Below, piece after piece: positions 48,065 to 55,181 of a DNA stretch of 64,000 bases. A program made the translations under genes and the position numbers. Source of the DNA: Flavobacterium sp. 102 (GTDB lineage Bacteria > Bacteroidota > Bacteroidia > Flavobacteriales > Flavobacteriaceae); the NCBI RefSeq assembly GCF_003634615.1, contig NZ_RBKX01000001.1, positions 2,728,001 through 2,792,000 on the forward strand, written 5' to 3'. The notes under the pieces were generated by a model. The model saw only the letters and a list, made by a program, of their open reading frames with translations, was not told where the DNA came from and ran no database searches. Numbering within the stretch: position 1 is the stretch's first letter; every line of letters begins with the position of its first letter.

Positions 48065-50375
48065 AAATCTCAATACCACTACTTTCCCGGGAATCCTATG
48101 TGTTACCTCTTATCCGCCACGCGAATGTGGCATTGCTACCTATTCTCAAGATTTGGTTTGTGCCTTAAAAAACAAATTCGGAAAATCATTCGAAATAAAT
48201 ATTTGTGCATTAGAATACAAAAATGAAGAGCTGCTATATCCTAAGGAAGTCAAATACATTTTAGAAACAGACAATGCAACATCTTATACCGAAACTGCCC
48301 AACAAATTAATGAAAACGATATGATTCATATGGTTTTGGTACAGCATGAGTTTGGGTTATTCAGAAACCATGAAGACCATTTTCTACAATTCTTAAAACA
48401 ACTCAACAAACCTGTAATAATTGCTTTTCACACCGTTTTGCCAAAACCAAACGAAAATTTAAAACAATTGGTAAAAAATATAGAAGCAATAGTACAATCA
48501 ATCATAGTGATGACTAAAACCTCCGCCAAAATTCTTGTAGAGGATTATGGCATAGAAAATACTTCAATAGAAGTTATTCCACACGGAACGCATTTAGTGG
48601 AGCATTTAGACAAAGAAACTTTAAAAGAAAAACACCATTTAAGTGGCAGAAAAGTACTGGCTACCTTTGGTTTACTCAGCTCCGGAAAATGCATAGAAAC
48701 CAGTATTAGTGCCTTACGCCTTATTGTAAAGCGATATCCGGAAGTACTTTTTCTCGTTATTGGAAAAACACATCCCAATGTGGTTAAAGAAGAAGGTGAA
48801 CGCTACCGCGATAGGTTACAAGAAAAAATTGAAGAAATGCATTTGCAACACAACGTGAAATTCATCAACCAATATTTATCACTTAAAGATTTACTGGAAT
48901 ATTTACAGCTTACCGACATCTATCTTTTCACTTCCAAAGACCGAAATCAAGCCGTTAGCGGCACTTTTGCGTATGCTTTGAGTTGTGGTTGTCCCATCAT
49001 TTCTACGCCTTTTCCACATGCTAATGAAGTATTGCAAGATGAAACCGGCATCATAGTCGATTTTGAAAACCCAAAACAATTGGCTCGAAATGTTATTAAT
49101 TTGATAGAAGACAATGAACTGTGCTCTAGAATTTCAGCCAACGGAATCCATAGAATAGCACCAACCGTTTGGGAAAACTCCGCTATTGCGCATGCTTTAC
49201 TATTTGATAGTGTAACAAAAAACAATCTGGCTTTAACTTATAAAATCCCTGAAATCAATCTCAATCATGTCAAAAAAATGACTACCGATTATGCGATGAT
49301 TCAGTTTTCTGATATTAACCAACCGGATATAGAATCGGGCTATACTTTAGATGACAATGCTCGAGCTTTAGTGGCCATGTGCCAACATTATGAGATTACA
49401 AAAGAAGAATCTGATTTAGAATACATCAACCTCTATTTCAATTTTATTAAAGAATGTCTGCAAGACGAAAATTACTTTTTAAACTATGTAGACAAACATA
49501 AAAAATTCACCAAACAAAATAGTGAAACCAATTTGGCTGATTCTAACGGAAGAGCCATTTGGGCTTTAGGCTATTTGATTTCCTTCAGCGATATAATGCC
49601 CGAAGAATTGATTGAAGATGCCAGAAACGTGATGAAATTGTCTTTATCTAATGTTTTAAATATTCATTCACCCAGAGCGATGGCGTTTATTATAAAAGGA
49701 ATATATTATAGTAATAGTAAAAACAACAAAGCCTCTAACTTATTCTTGATTAAACATTTGGCAGATAAGTTGGTACAAATGTACAAGCATGAATCTAAAG
49801 AAAAATGGCAATGGTATGAAAGCTATTTAACTTATGGAAACAGCATTTTGTCTGAAGCCATGTTGTGTGCTTATTTAACATTGGGCACAACCATTTACAA
49901 AGAAATAGCGATTATTTCGTTTGACTTTTTATTGAATAAAATTTTTACCGAAAACAGTATAAAAGTCATTTCCAATAAAGGTTGGATGAATAACAATGAG
50001 GAAACGCGGGAAGAAAAAATCGGTGGTGAACAACCTATTGATGTGGCTTACACCATTATGGCATTAAGCAAATTCTACGATGCCTTCCACGATGAAGACT
50101 ATTTGCAAAAAATGAGAATTGCTTTCAATTGGTTTTTAGGTAAAAACCATTTAAACCAAATCATTTATAATCCTTGTACCGGCGGTTGTTATGACGGCTT
50201 GGAAGAAGATTACATCAACCTCAACCAAGGAGCTGAATCTACCGTGAGTTATTTGATGGCCAGATTAACCATTGAAAAGTATTTTGGCGCTCAAAATAAA
50301 AGGCAAACAACTGCTAAAGTATCCCAAAACAGATTACCAAAAACCAATAGACCATCTCAATATGTTTCACTTTAA
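48054..50375 (+). CDS. GT4 glycosyltransferase fused to an all-helical (alpha/alpha-toroid-like) domain
   Basis: 773 residues. Residues 10-385 are a GT-B glycosyltransferase of family 4 type: CVTSYPPRECGIATYSQDLV at the N-terminus, FGLLSSGKCIETSISAL, and the donor-binding segment FTSKDRNQAVSGTFAYALSC with EVLQDETGIIVD. Residues about 400-750 (GYTLDDNARALVAMCQHYE, NGRAIWALGYLIS, GGEQPIDVAYTIMALSKFYD) look like an alpha/alpha-barrel such as those of glycosidases or lyases, so one chain may build and trim the glycan. It overlaps the GH130 gene and is probably its functional partner. Confidence 0.85.
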   Translation: MKNKNLNTTTFPGILCVTSYPPRECGIATYSQDLVCALKNKFGKSFEINICALEYKNEELLYPKEVKYILETDNATSYTETAQQINENDMIHMVLVQHEFGLFRNHEDHFLQFLKQLNKPVIIAFHTVLPKPNENLKQLVKNIEAIVQSIIVMTKTSAKILVEDYGIENTSIEVIPHGTHLVEHLDKETLKEKHHLSGRKVLATFGLLSSGKCIETSISALRLIVKRYPEVLFLVIGKTHPNVVKEEGERYRDRLQEKIEEMHLQHNVKFINQYLSLKDLLEYLQLTDIYLFTSKDRNQAVSGTFAYALSCGCPIISTPFPHANEVLQDETGIIVDFENPKQLARNVINLIEDNELCSRISANGIHRIAPTVWENSAIAHALLFDSVTKNNLALTYKIPEINLNHVKKMTTDYAMIQFSDINQPDIESGYTLDDNARALVAMCQHYEITKEESDLEYINLYFNFIKECLQDENYFLNYVDKHKKFTKQNSETNLADSNGRAIWALGYLISFSDIMPEELIEDARNVMKLSLSNVLNIHSPRAMAFIIKGIYYSNSKNNKASNLFLIKHLADKLVQMYKHESKEKWQWYESYLTYGNSILSEAMLCAYLTLGTTIYKEIAIISFDFLLNKIFTENSIKVISNKGWMNNNEETREEKIGGEQPIDVAYTIMALSKFYDAFHDEDYLQKMRIAFNWFLGKNHLNQIIYNPCTGGCYDGLEEDYINLNQGAESTVSYLMARLTIEKYFGAQNKRQTTAKVSQNRLPKTNRPSQYVSL

Positions 50376-50386
50376 AATTCAACCCA

Positions 50387-50536
50387 ATGACCTTTCTTAA
50401 AAAGCAAAAACCGGCACCCAGAAAGCCTGCTGCAAACAAAAATTCAACCATTACGGATACCAGTAATAAATCGCCTTACTCCAAGCAAAACATCAAAAAA
50501 AAATTCAACGAGTTTGGTGACAACGATTCATTATAA
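50387..50536 (+). CDS. Small basic 49-residue protein, hypothetical
   Basis: ATG at 50387, 11 bp after the glycosyltransferase stop, to TAA at 50534-50536. The product (MTFLKKQKPAPRKPAANKNS...) is rich in Lys, Asn, Pro and Ser, with no membrane helix. It ends 26 bp before the MlaE-like start in the same direction. It could be a nucleic-acid-binding or linker peptide; it could also be chance, although the position inside an operon favours a gene. Confidence 0.45.
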   Translation: MTFLKKQKPAPRKPAANKNSTITDTSNKSPYSKQNIKKKFNEFGDNDSL

Positions 50537-50562
50537 TGTCTAACTAAACCAGATTTAAATTT

Positions 50563-51321
50563 ATGATTAAAAGTCTCAAAAATACATTTGAAGATACCGG
50601 TAACATTACTTTGTTTACCCTAAGGTTTTTTAAAGAATTGTTTAAACCACCGTTTCAAATCAATGAATTTATCCGACAATGTTATGTTGTGGGCTATAAA
50701 TCATTGCCCCTAGTCACCATCACTGGGTTTATCATGGGCTTAGTTCTCACTATACAATCGCGTCCGACAATGGCAAAGTTTGGCGCCGAGTCCTGGTTGC
50801 CCAGTATGGTTTCGCTATCGCTGATTAGAGAAATTGCGCCGGTAATTACCGCCTTAATCTGTGCCGGAAAAATTGCTTCGGGCATTGGTGCCGAATTAGG
50901 TTCGATGAAAGTAACCGAACAAATAGATGCCATGGAAGTTTCGGCTATTAATCCCTATAAATATTTAGTGGTTACCCGAATTTTAGCTACTACCTTAATG
51001 ATTCCCATATTGGTAATTTTTGCCGATTTTGTTGGAATCTTTGGCGGTTATATTGGCTATAACGTCCACGGAAACATGAGTATGTACCGCTACTTCGGAG
51101 GCGTTTTTGAACATTTAGAATTCTTAGATGTAGTGCCGGCAACGATTAAAACTTTCTTCTTCGGTTTCTTTATCGGATTAATTGGTTGTTATAAAGGGTT
51201 TAATGCTTCGAGCGGAACAGCCAGTGTTGGTGTCGCAGCCAATTCGGCGGTAGTAACAGCATCTCTTTCTATTTTCATTATTGATATGTTGGCCGTACAA
51301 ATAACCGATTTATTCTTTTAA
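50563..51321 (+). CDS. MlaE-type permease of a phospholipid (MCE) ABC transporter
   Basis: 252 residues with five or six membrane helices. MlaE signatures: YVVGYKSLPLVTITGFIMGL, EIAPVITALICAGKIASGIG and AELGSMKVTEQIDAMEVSAI (the coupling helix that contacts the ATPase). It ends 2 bp before the ATPase start, so permease, ATPase and MCE protein form one operon. In Gram-negatives this transporter moves glycerophospholipids between outer and inner membrane and maintains lipid asymmetry. Confidence 0.95.
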   Translation: MIKSLKNTFEDTGNITLFTLRFFKELFKPPFQINEFIRQCYVVGYKSLPLVTITGFIMGLVLTIQSRPTMAKFGAESWLPSMVSLSLIREIAPVITALICAGKIASGIGAELGSMKVTEQIDAMEVSAINPYKYLVVTRILATTLMIPILVIFADFVGIFGGYIGYNVHGNMSMYRYFGGVFEHLEFLDVVPATIKTFFFGFFIGLIGCYKGFNASSGTASVGVAANSAVVTASLSIFIIDMLAVQITDLFF

Positions 51322-51323
51322 AT

Positions 51324-52061
51324 ATGGAAAGCAACGCAGCAGTTATAGAAATCAATGATTTACACAAAGCCTTTGGTGAAAACGAAGTGCTCAAAGGCGT
51401 TAATATTACCGTAAACAAAAGTGAAGACGTAGTAATATTAGGTCGTTCGGGTACAGGAAAATCAGTAACCATTAAATGTGTGGTCGGATTAGAAAAAGCG
51501 GACCAAGGCGCAATAAAAGTCTTTGGTACCGATATTACCACACTAAACGGCAACGAATTGAATCAAATCAGAACTCGTATAGGTTTTATGTTTCAGAATG
51601 GTGCTTTATACGACTCGATGTCAGTCAAACAAAACCTAACGTTTACGTTAAAGCATCACGAAAAATCCATCTCCAAAGAAGAAATTGAAACCCGAATATC
51701 TGAAGCATTGGACAATGTGGGTTTACTGGAAGCGATTGACAAAATGCCTTCGGAACTTTCCGGCGGTATGCGCAAACGCATTGGGATGGCGCGAACTTTA
51801 ATCATCAAACCGGAAATCATTTTGTATGACGAACCTACTTCGGGATTGGATACTATCACCGCAAGGGAAATCAGTGAATTGATGGTTTCTGTTCAAAAGA
51901 AATACAAAACAACCTCCATCATCATTACTCATGATATGGCTTGCGCCAAATTAACCGGTAATCGGATTATGATTCTCAATGAAGGTGTCGTTCATGCAGA
52001 GGGCACTTATGCAGCATTAGAAAAAAGCAAAGACGAATGGGTAAGATCATTTTTTATATAA
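51324..52061 (+). CDS. MlaF-type ATPase of the phospholipid ABC transporter
   Basis: 245 residues. Walker A is LGRSGTGKSVTIK, the signature is LSGGMRKRIGMARTL, and Walker B is IILYDEPTSGLD, with ITHDMACA as the switch histidine. The segment FMFQNGALYDSMSVKQNLTF is typical of MlaF-like ATPases. Operon partner of the MlaE-like permease and the MCE protein. Confidence 0.95.
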   Translation: MESNAAVIEINDLHKAFGENEVLKGVNITVNKSEDVVILGRSGTGKSVTIKCVVGLEKADQGAIKVFGTDITTLNGNELNQIRTRIGFMFQNGALYDSMSVKQNLTFTLKHHEKSISKEEIETRISEALDNVGLLEAIDKMPSELSGGMRKRIGMARTLIIKPEIILYDEPTSGLDTITAREISELMVSVQKKYKTTSIIITHDMACAKLTGNRIMILNEGVVHAEGTYAALEKSKDEWVRSFFI

Positions 52062-52078
52062 TTTAAAAAACAGTAGTT

Positions 52079-52852
52079 ATGACTAAGAAATCAGGATATA
52101 CATTAAAATTAGGCATGTTTGTCATATTAGGTGTTTTACTTTTTATAATTGCCATTTATTTTATTGGCAAAAACAAAAATTTATTTGGGGAGACCTTTGA
52201 ATTAAAATCACACTTCAATAATGTCAGTGGATTAAAAGTAGGTAACAATGTCCGGTTTTCGGGTATTAATGTTGGTTCCGTAAAAGCGATTGAATTTGTC
52301 TCCGACACTTCAGTGGTAGTATTGGTGGCGATAAAAGAAGAAGTGCATCAATACATCAAATCGGATGCTATGGCAAGCATTGGTTCCGATGGATTAATGG
52401 GCGACAAAGTACTGACCATTTCACCCGGGTCATCATCTAAAATGATTGTAAAAAACAATGGTACTATTGCTTCTACCAAAGCCGTAGAAATGGAAGATCT
52501 CATGCAAGGCATCAAAATTAGTGTCGATAATGCACAGGTTATTACCTATGAATTGGCTGAATTCACTTCTAAAATGAACAATGAAAACAGCATGTTGTCT
52601 AAATTGGTTAACGATGACAAAATGGGGAAATCACTCGATGCCACTTTAGTCAATATGCAAAATGCTACCAAAGGATTAAATGAGAATATGGAAGCCGCCA
52701 AACACAATTTTCTGTTGAAAGGTTATTTCAATAAAAAGAAAAAAGCCGAAGAGAAAAAAATTAAAGAATTGGAAGAGAAAAAGAAAAAGGAATTAGAGGC
52801 GAAGAAGAAAAAAGAACTCGAAGCCAAAAAGCTATTGGAAAATAAAAAGTAG
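52079..52852 (+). CDS. MCE-domain (MlaD-type) protein with a lysine/glutamate-rich tail
   Basis: 257 residues. One N-terminal membrane helix (LGMFVILGVLLFIIAIYFIG) is followed by the MCE domain (LKSHFNNVSGLKVGNNVRFS GINVGSVKAI region). Next are a helical segment (DLMQGIKISVDNAQVITYEL) and a repetitive tail of KKKELEAKK units at the end. The tail is longer and more charged than in E. coli MlaD and may contact anionic lipids or nucleic acid-like polymers. Periplasmic lipid-shuttling subunit of the transporter. Confidence 0.9.
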   Translation: MTKKSGYTLKLGMFVILGVLLFIIAIYFIGKNKNLFGETFELKSHFNNVSGLKVGNNVRFSGINVGSVKAIEFVSDTSVVVLVAIKEEVHQYIKSDAMASIGSDGLMGDKVLTISPGSSSKMIVKNNGTIASTKAVEMEDLMQGIKISVDNAQVITYELAEFTSKMNNENSMLSKLVNDDKMGKSLDATLVNMQNATKGLNENMEAAKHNFLLKGYFNKKKKAEEKKIKELEEKKKKELEAKKKKELEAKKLLENKK

Positions 52853-53293
52853 TCGAAAATGAAAATTATGAAACATTATCAGAATATTATATAATACAAA
52901 TAGGAGTCAGAATTTCGAAATTTGTAATGTAGTTAATCTACACGATTAGGTAATTTCGAAGCATAACACCTACTGATGCTTTTGAAAGGTAGGATATAAT
53001 TTTTGTTCTTGAATTTTGAAAAGAGATTGTTCTTTTTAGTGGCTACTGAAAATATCATCCGCAATAATATTGTCCTCAAGAATCAATTTTTGCAAAGTGA
53101 TACTCTTTTAAGTTAATTCCACCGCTATTGCTGTGACAATCTCTTTTCATATTCAAATCAATTACTTCAAAAAAAAGAACTGTTTGCTTCCAAAAATAAT
53201 AACAGAAATAAGCACTAAATGATTAGTGCTTTTAAAATCACAAATAAGTTATGCTCAAAAAAGTACATTTTTATTTTATTAAAATTTACCATT
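52853..53293. other. 441-bp structured intergenic region with a 14-bp inverted repeat
   Basis: No gene is visible. TGAAAAGAGATTGT (53017-53030) and ACAATCTCTTTTCA (53136-53149) are a perfect 14-bp inverted repeat 105 bp apart. AATTTCGAAATT (around 52911-52922) is a perfect palindrome. CCTAC and GTAGG pair around 52966-52992. AAGCACTAA-ATGA-TTAGTGCTT (53210-53231) is a perfect hairpin followed by TTTT and may be a terminator. It could be a noncoding RNA or a small non-autonomous element (MITE-like). Confidence 0.5.
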
Positions 53294-53662
53294 ATGAAAA
53301 AACTGGGCATCTACATCGACCAATCGTCAGCCAATTTAATTGAGCTAACTGTTGCTATTTTGGAAAAAAAACCAACAAATTCTTATGAGGATAAACAATC
53401 AGAAGAAGCTAATGAAAATCATATTGATTTCGGAGAATCACATCTGCAAAATTATTACTTCAAAAAAATAAGCGAGTACATCTTGTACTACAATGAAGTA
53501 TTGTTGTTCGGAACATCAAAAGCAATTACACAACTTTTTGATATGATTGCTAATGACAATCGATTTTACAATATCAACATAGCGATCAAACCCACGGACA
53601 CTTTGACTCACCAACAGCAAAATGATTTTGTTTCCGACTTTTTCCTGTTAGAACAACTATAA
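53294..53662 (+). CDS. Small protein of unknown family, paralogue of the gene at 44044
   Basis: 122 residues from the ATG at 53294; the frame is open back to 53219, but that start lies inside a terminator-like hairpin. It shares with the paralogue KLGIYIDQSSANLIELT at the start, NYYFKKISEYILYYNEVLLF, DNRFYNINIAIKPTDTLT and a final FVSDFF. The acidic middle (EDKQSEEANENHIDFGE) differs. Function unknown; an eRF1-like fold is only a guess. Confidence 0.7.
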   Translation: MKKLGIYIDQSSANLIELTVAILEKKPTNSYEDKQSEEANENHIDFGESHLQNYYFKKISEYILYYNEVLLFGTSKAITQLFDMIANDNRFYNINIAIKPTDTLTHQQQNDFVSDFFLLEQL

Positions 53663-53716
53663 TATTTTAACCTACAAAGCTTTAACTTTAAAAATAAATA
53701 AGTTCAGTCTAACAAG

Positions 53717-53781
53717 TGTGAATCATGCAACTCTTACAATAAATTCTGTAAGAGGTTTGACTTGAAACTGTTTTAACTTTA
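53717..53781 (+). promoter_or_regulatory. Shared activator motif, site 6, with its promoter
   Basis: TGTGAATCAT at 53717, TGCAACTC at offset 9, TGTAAG at offset 30 and TAACTTTA at offset 57. It overlaps a perfect hairpin CTCTTACA/TGTAAGAG (53731-53754). It drives the five small genes from 53817 to 55110. Confidence 0.7.
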
Positions 53782-53816
53782 TACTATTATTAAATTAACT
53801 AAAAAACAAGAAGATT

Positions 53817-53969
53817 ATGAGCAATTTACTTTATACAATAGCCGTTGTGCTACTTATTTTATGGGCAATAGGATTCTTTGCCTATAGTGCCGGAAACATT
53901 ATACATATTCTGTTAGTCATCGCTGTCATCGCTATCGTTCTAAGATTGATTCAAGGTAAAAGATTATAA
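53817..53969 (+). CDS. lmo0937-family small membrane protein
   Basis: 50 residues from ATG 53817 to TAA 53967-53969: MSNLLYTIAVVLLILWAIGF, then FAYSAGNIIHILLVIAVIAI and a basic end VLRLIQGKRL. Two membrane helices with a short glycine/His turn match the lmo0937 family, whose function is unknown and which is often found with stress genes. First gene behind the site-6 promoter. Confidence 0.85.
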   Translation: MSNLLYTIAVVLLILWAIGFFAYSAGNIIHILLVIAVIAIVLRLIQGKRL

Positions 53970-53996
53970 ATTTATAACTAATTAAAAACAAACGTT

Positions 53997-54236
53997 ATGA
54001 GCACAACCAAAATAATATTAGGAGTTTTAGGTGGCGTAGCCGTTGGTGCGTTGGCCGGAATTTTATTAGCGCCTGACAAAGGAACTAAAACCAGAAAAAG
54101 AATTCTACAAAAAGGAAATGATTATTCCAATGAGCTTAAAAACAAATTCGAGGACTTGTATAACAACGCTGCCAATAAATATGATGGCGCTGTAGATAAA
54201 GCCAAAGAATTAGCAACAGATCATCAGGTAAAATAA
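53997..54236 (+). CDS. YtxH-domain stress protein
   Basis: 79 residues. The N-terminal helix ILGVLGGVAVGALAGILLAP followed by DKGTKTRKRILQKG is the YtxH/gas-vesicle-protein-like signature of general-stress proteins. The remainder is an amphipathic helix (YNNAANKYDGAVDKAKELA). It follows the lmo0937-like gene by 27 bp in one operon. Confidence 0.9.
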   Translation: MSTTKIILGVLGGVAVGALAGILLAPDKGTKTRKRILQKGNDYSNELKNKFEDLYNNAANKYDGAVDKAKELATDHQVK

Positions 54237-54250
54237 GCATTATATAATTT

Positions 54251-54610
54251 ATGGAAAACAAGGCAACAACTTTAGAAAATCTATTTGAAAACGTAGAACA
54301 GTATGGCAAAACTTCATTTGAACTTTATAAACATAAAGCCATTTATGAAATAGCCTCACTCACCTCTACATTATCGGTTAGATTTATCCTAACTATGGTT
54401 GTTGCTTTGGTTTCCTTATTTTTTTCTATTGGCATCGCTCTTTGGTTAGGCGATGTTCTTGACAAAAATTATTACGGTTTTTTTATAGTTGGTTTAGGTT
54501 ATCTCCTTCTTTGGGTCATTATTTTAGTCTTTAGAAAAACTTGGATTAGAACTCCCATAAGCAATATGGTAATCAAGAGCATGTTACAAACCAACAATAG
54601 GTTGCCTTAA
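54251..54610 (+). CDS. Holin-superfamily-like membrane protein
   Basis: 119 residues: a helical N-terminus (LENLFENVEQYGKTSFELYK) and two membrane helices (FILTMVVALVSLFFSIGIALWLG and YYGFFIVGLGYLLLWVIILVF). This layout is that of the phage_holin_3_6 / Actinobacterial holin-X group, which is usually not phage-related when it lies next to YtxH. Third gene of the operon. Confidence 0.8.
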   Translation: MENKATTLENLFENVEQYGKTSFELYKHKAIYEIASLTSTLSVRFILTMVVALVSLFFSIGIALWLGDVLDKNYYGFFIVGLGYLLLWVIILVFRKTWIRTPISNMVIKSMLQTNNRLP

Positions 54611-54625
54611 CCCTTGAAAACCAAC

Positions 54626-54943
54626 ATGAAAACAATTACACAAGAACAGCTTTTGATGGAACATATTGAGCACCTGCAAAAGAAACAAGATTTAGAATTG
54701 CTCGAACTCAGATCACAGGTTCATAACTTTACCCAATCCTTAAATCCGTTAACGCTTCTAAAGTCATTTTTGTTTCCAAATGAGGAGAATTCATCCGGTT
54801 TATCAACTGACTTTAAATCTGATTTAATAAATACTGTGGTCAATGTAACCTCAAAATTTTTATCCCGAAACAGTGTTTTAAGTCAATTTCAAAACCCTAT
54901 AAAAAAAATACTCGGCAATATCCTTCAAAGATTTGTCAAATAA
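54626..54943 (+). CDS. Helical protein of unknown function in the YtxH operon
   Basis: 105 residues from the ATG at 54626 (an in-frame TTG lies at 54614). Helical start (QEQLLMEHIEHLQKKQDLEL) and a second part NPLTLLKSFLFPNEENSSGL followed by a basic end. There is no membrane helix. It resembles companion proteins that follow the holin-like gene in Flavobacteria; no function is known to me. Confidence 0.7.
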   Translation: MKTITQEQLLMEHIEHLQKKQDLELLELRSQVHNFTQSLNPLTLLKSFLFPNEENSSGLSTDFKSDLINTVVNVTSKFLSRNSVLSQFQNPIKKILGNILQRFVK

Positions 54944-54951
54944 ATGACCCT

Positions 54952-55110
54952 ATGAAAAGGTTACCCCATAATATCAAATTCACTTCAGAAAAAGAAAAGC
55001 AAAATCCGATAAGACTTGCTTACAGTATTTTATTCTTACTCTCTTATTTGTTAGTCCGAGGTGTAATTGATTGTGGCAGCCTATTTGTCATTTCTCCTCA
55101 CCATAAATAA
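54952..55110 (+). CDS. Small single-helix protein, hypothetical
   Basis: 52 residues, ATG 54952 to TAA 55108-55110, starting 8 bp after the previous stop. Basic N-terminus (MKRLPHNIKFTSEKEKQNPI), then a membrane helix (LAYSILFLLSYLLVRGVIDC). A terminator follows directly, so it is the last gene of the site-6 operon. Confidence 0.55.
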   Translation: MKRLPHNIKFTSEKEKQNPIRLAYSILFLLSYLLVRGVIDCGSLFVISPHHK

Positions 55111-55111
55111 T

Positions 55112-55141
55112 TAAAACTCCCCATTGCTGAGGAGTTTTTTT
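55112..55141. terminator. Bidirectional terminator at the end of the stress operon
   Basis: AAAACTCC and GGAGTTTT pair around CCATTGCTGA with A and T runs; it also serves the convergent hydrolase gene. Confidence 0.85.
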
Positions 55142-55181
55142 ATTATAATCTTGGATACATAACGGTCATCAAAATCAACCC

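Noticed and set aside
53219..53293. Upstream start of the small paralogue gene at 53219
   Set aside because: The ATG lies in the loop of a perfect terminator-like hairpin (53210-53231), and the paralogue aligns only from the ATG at 53294.
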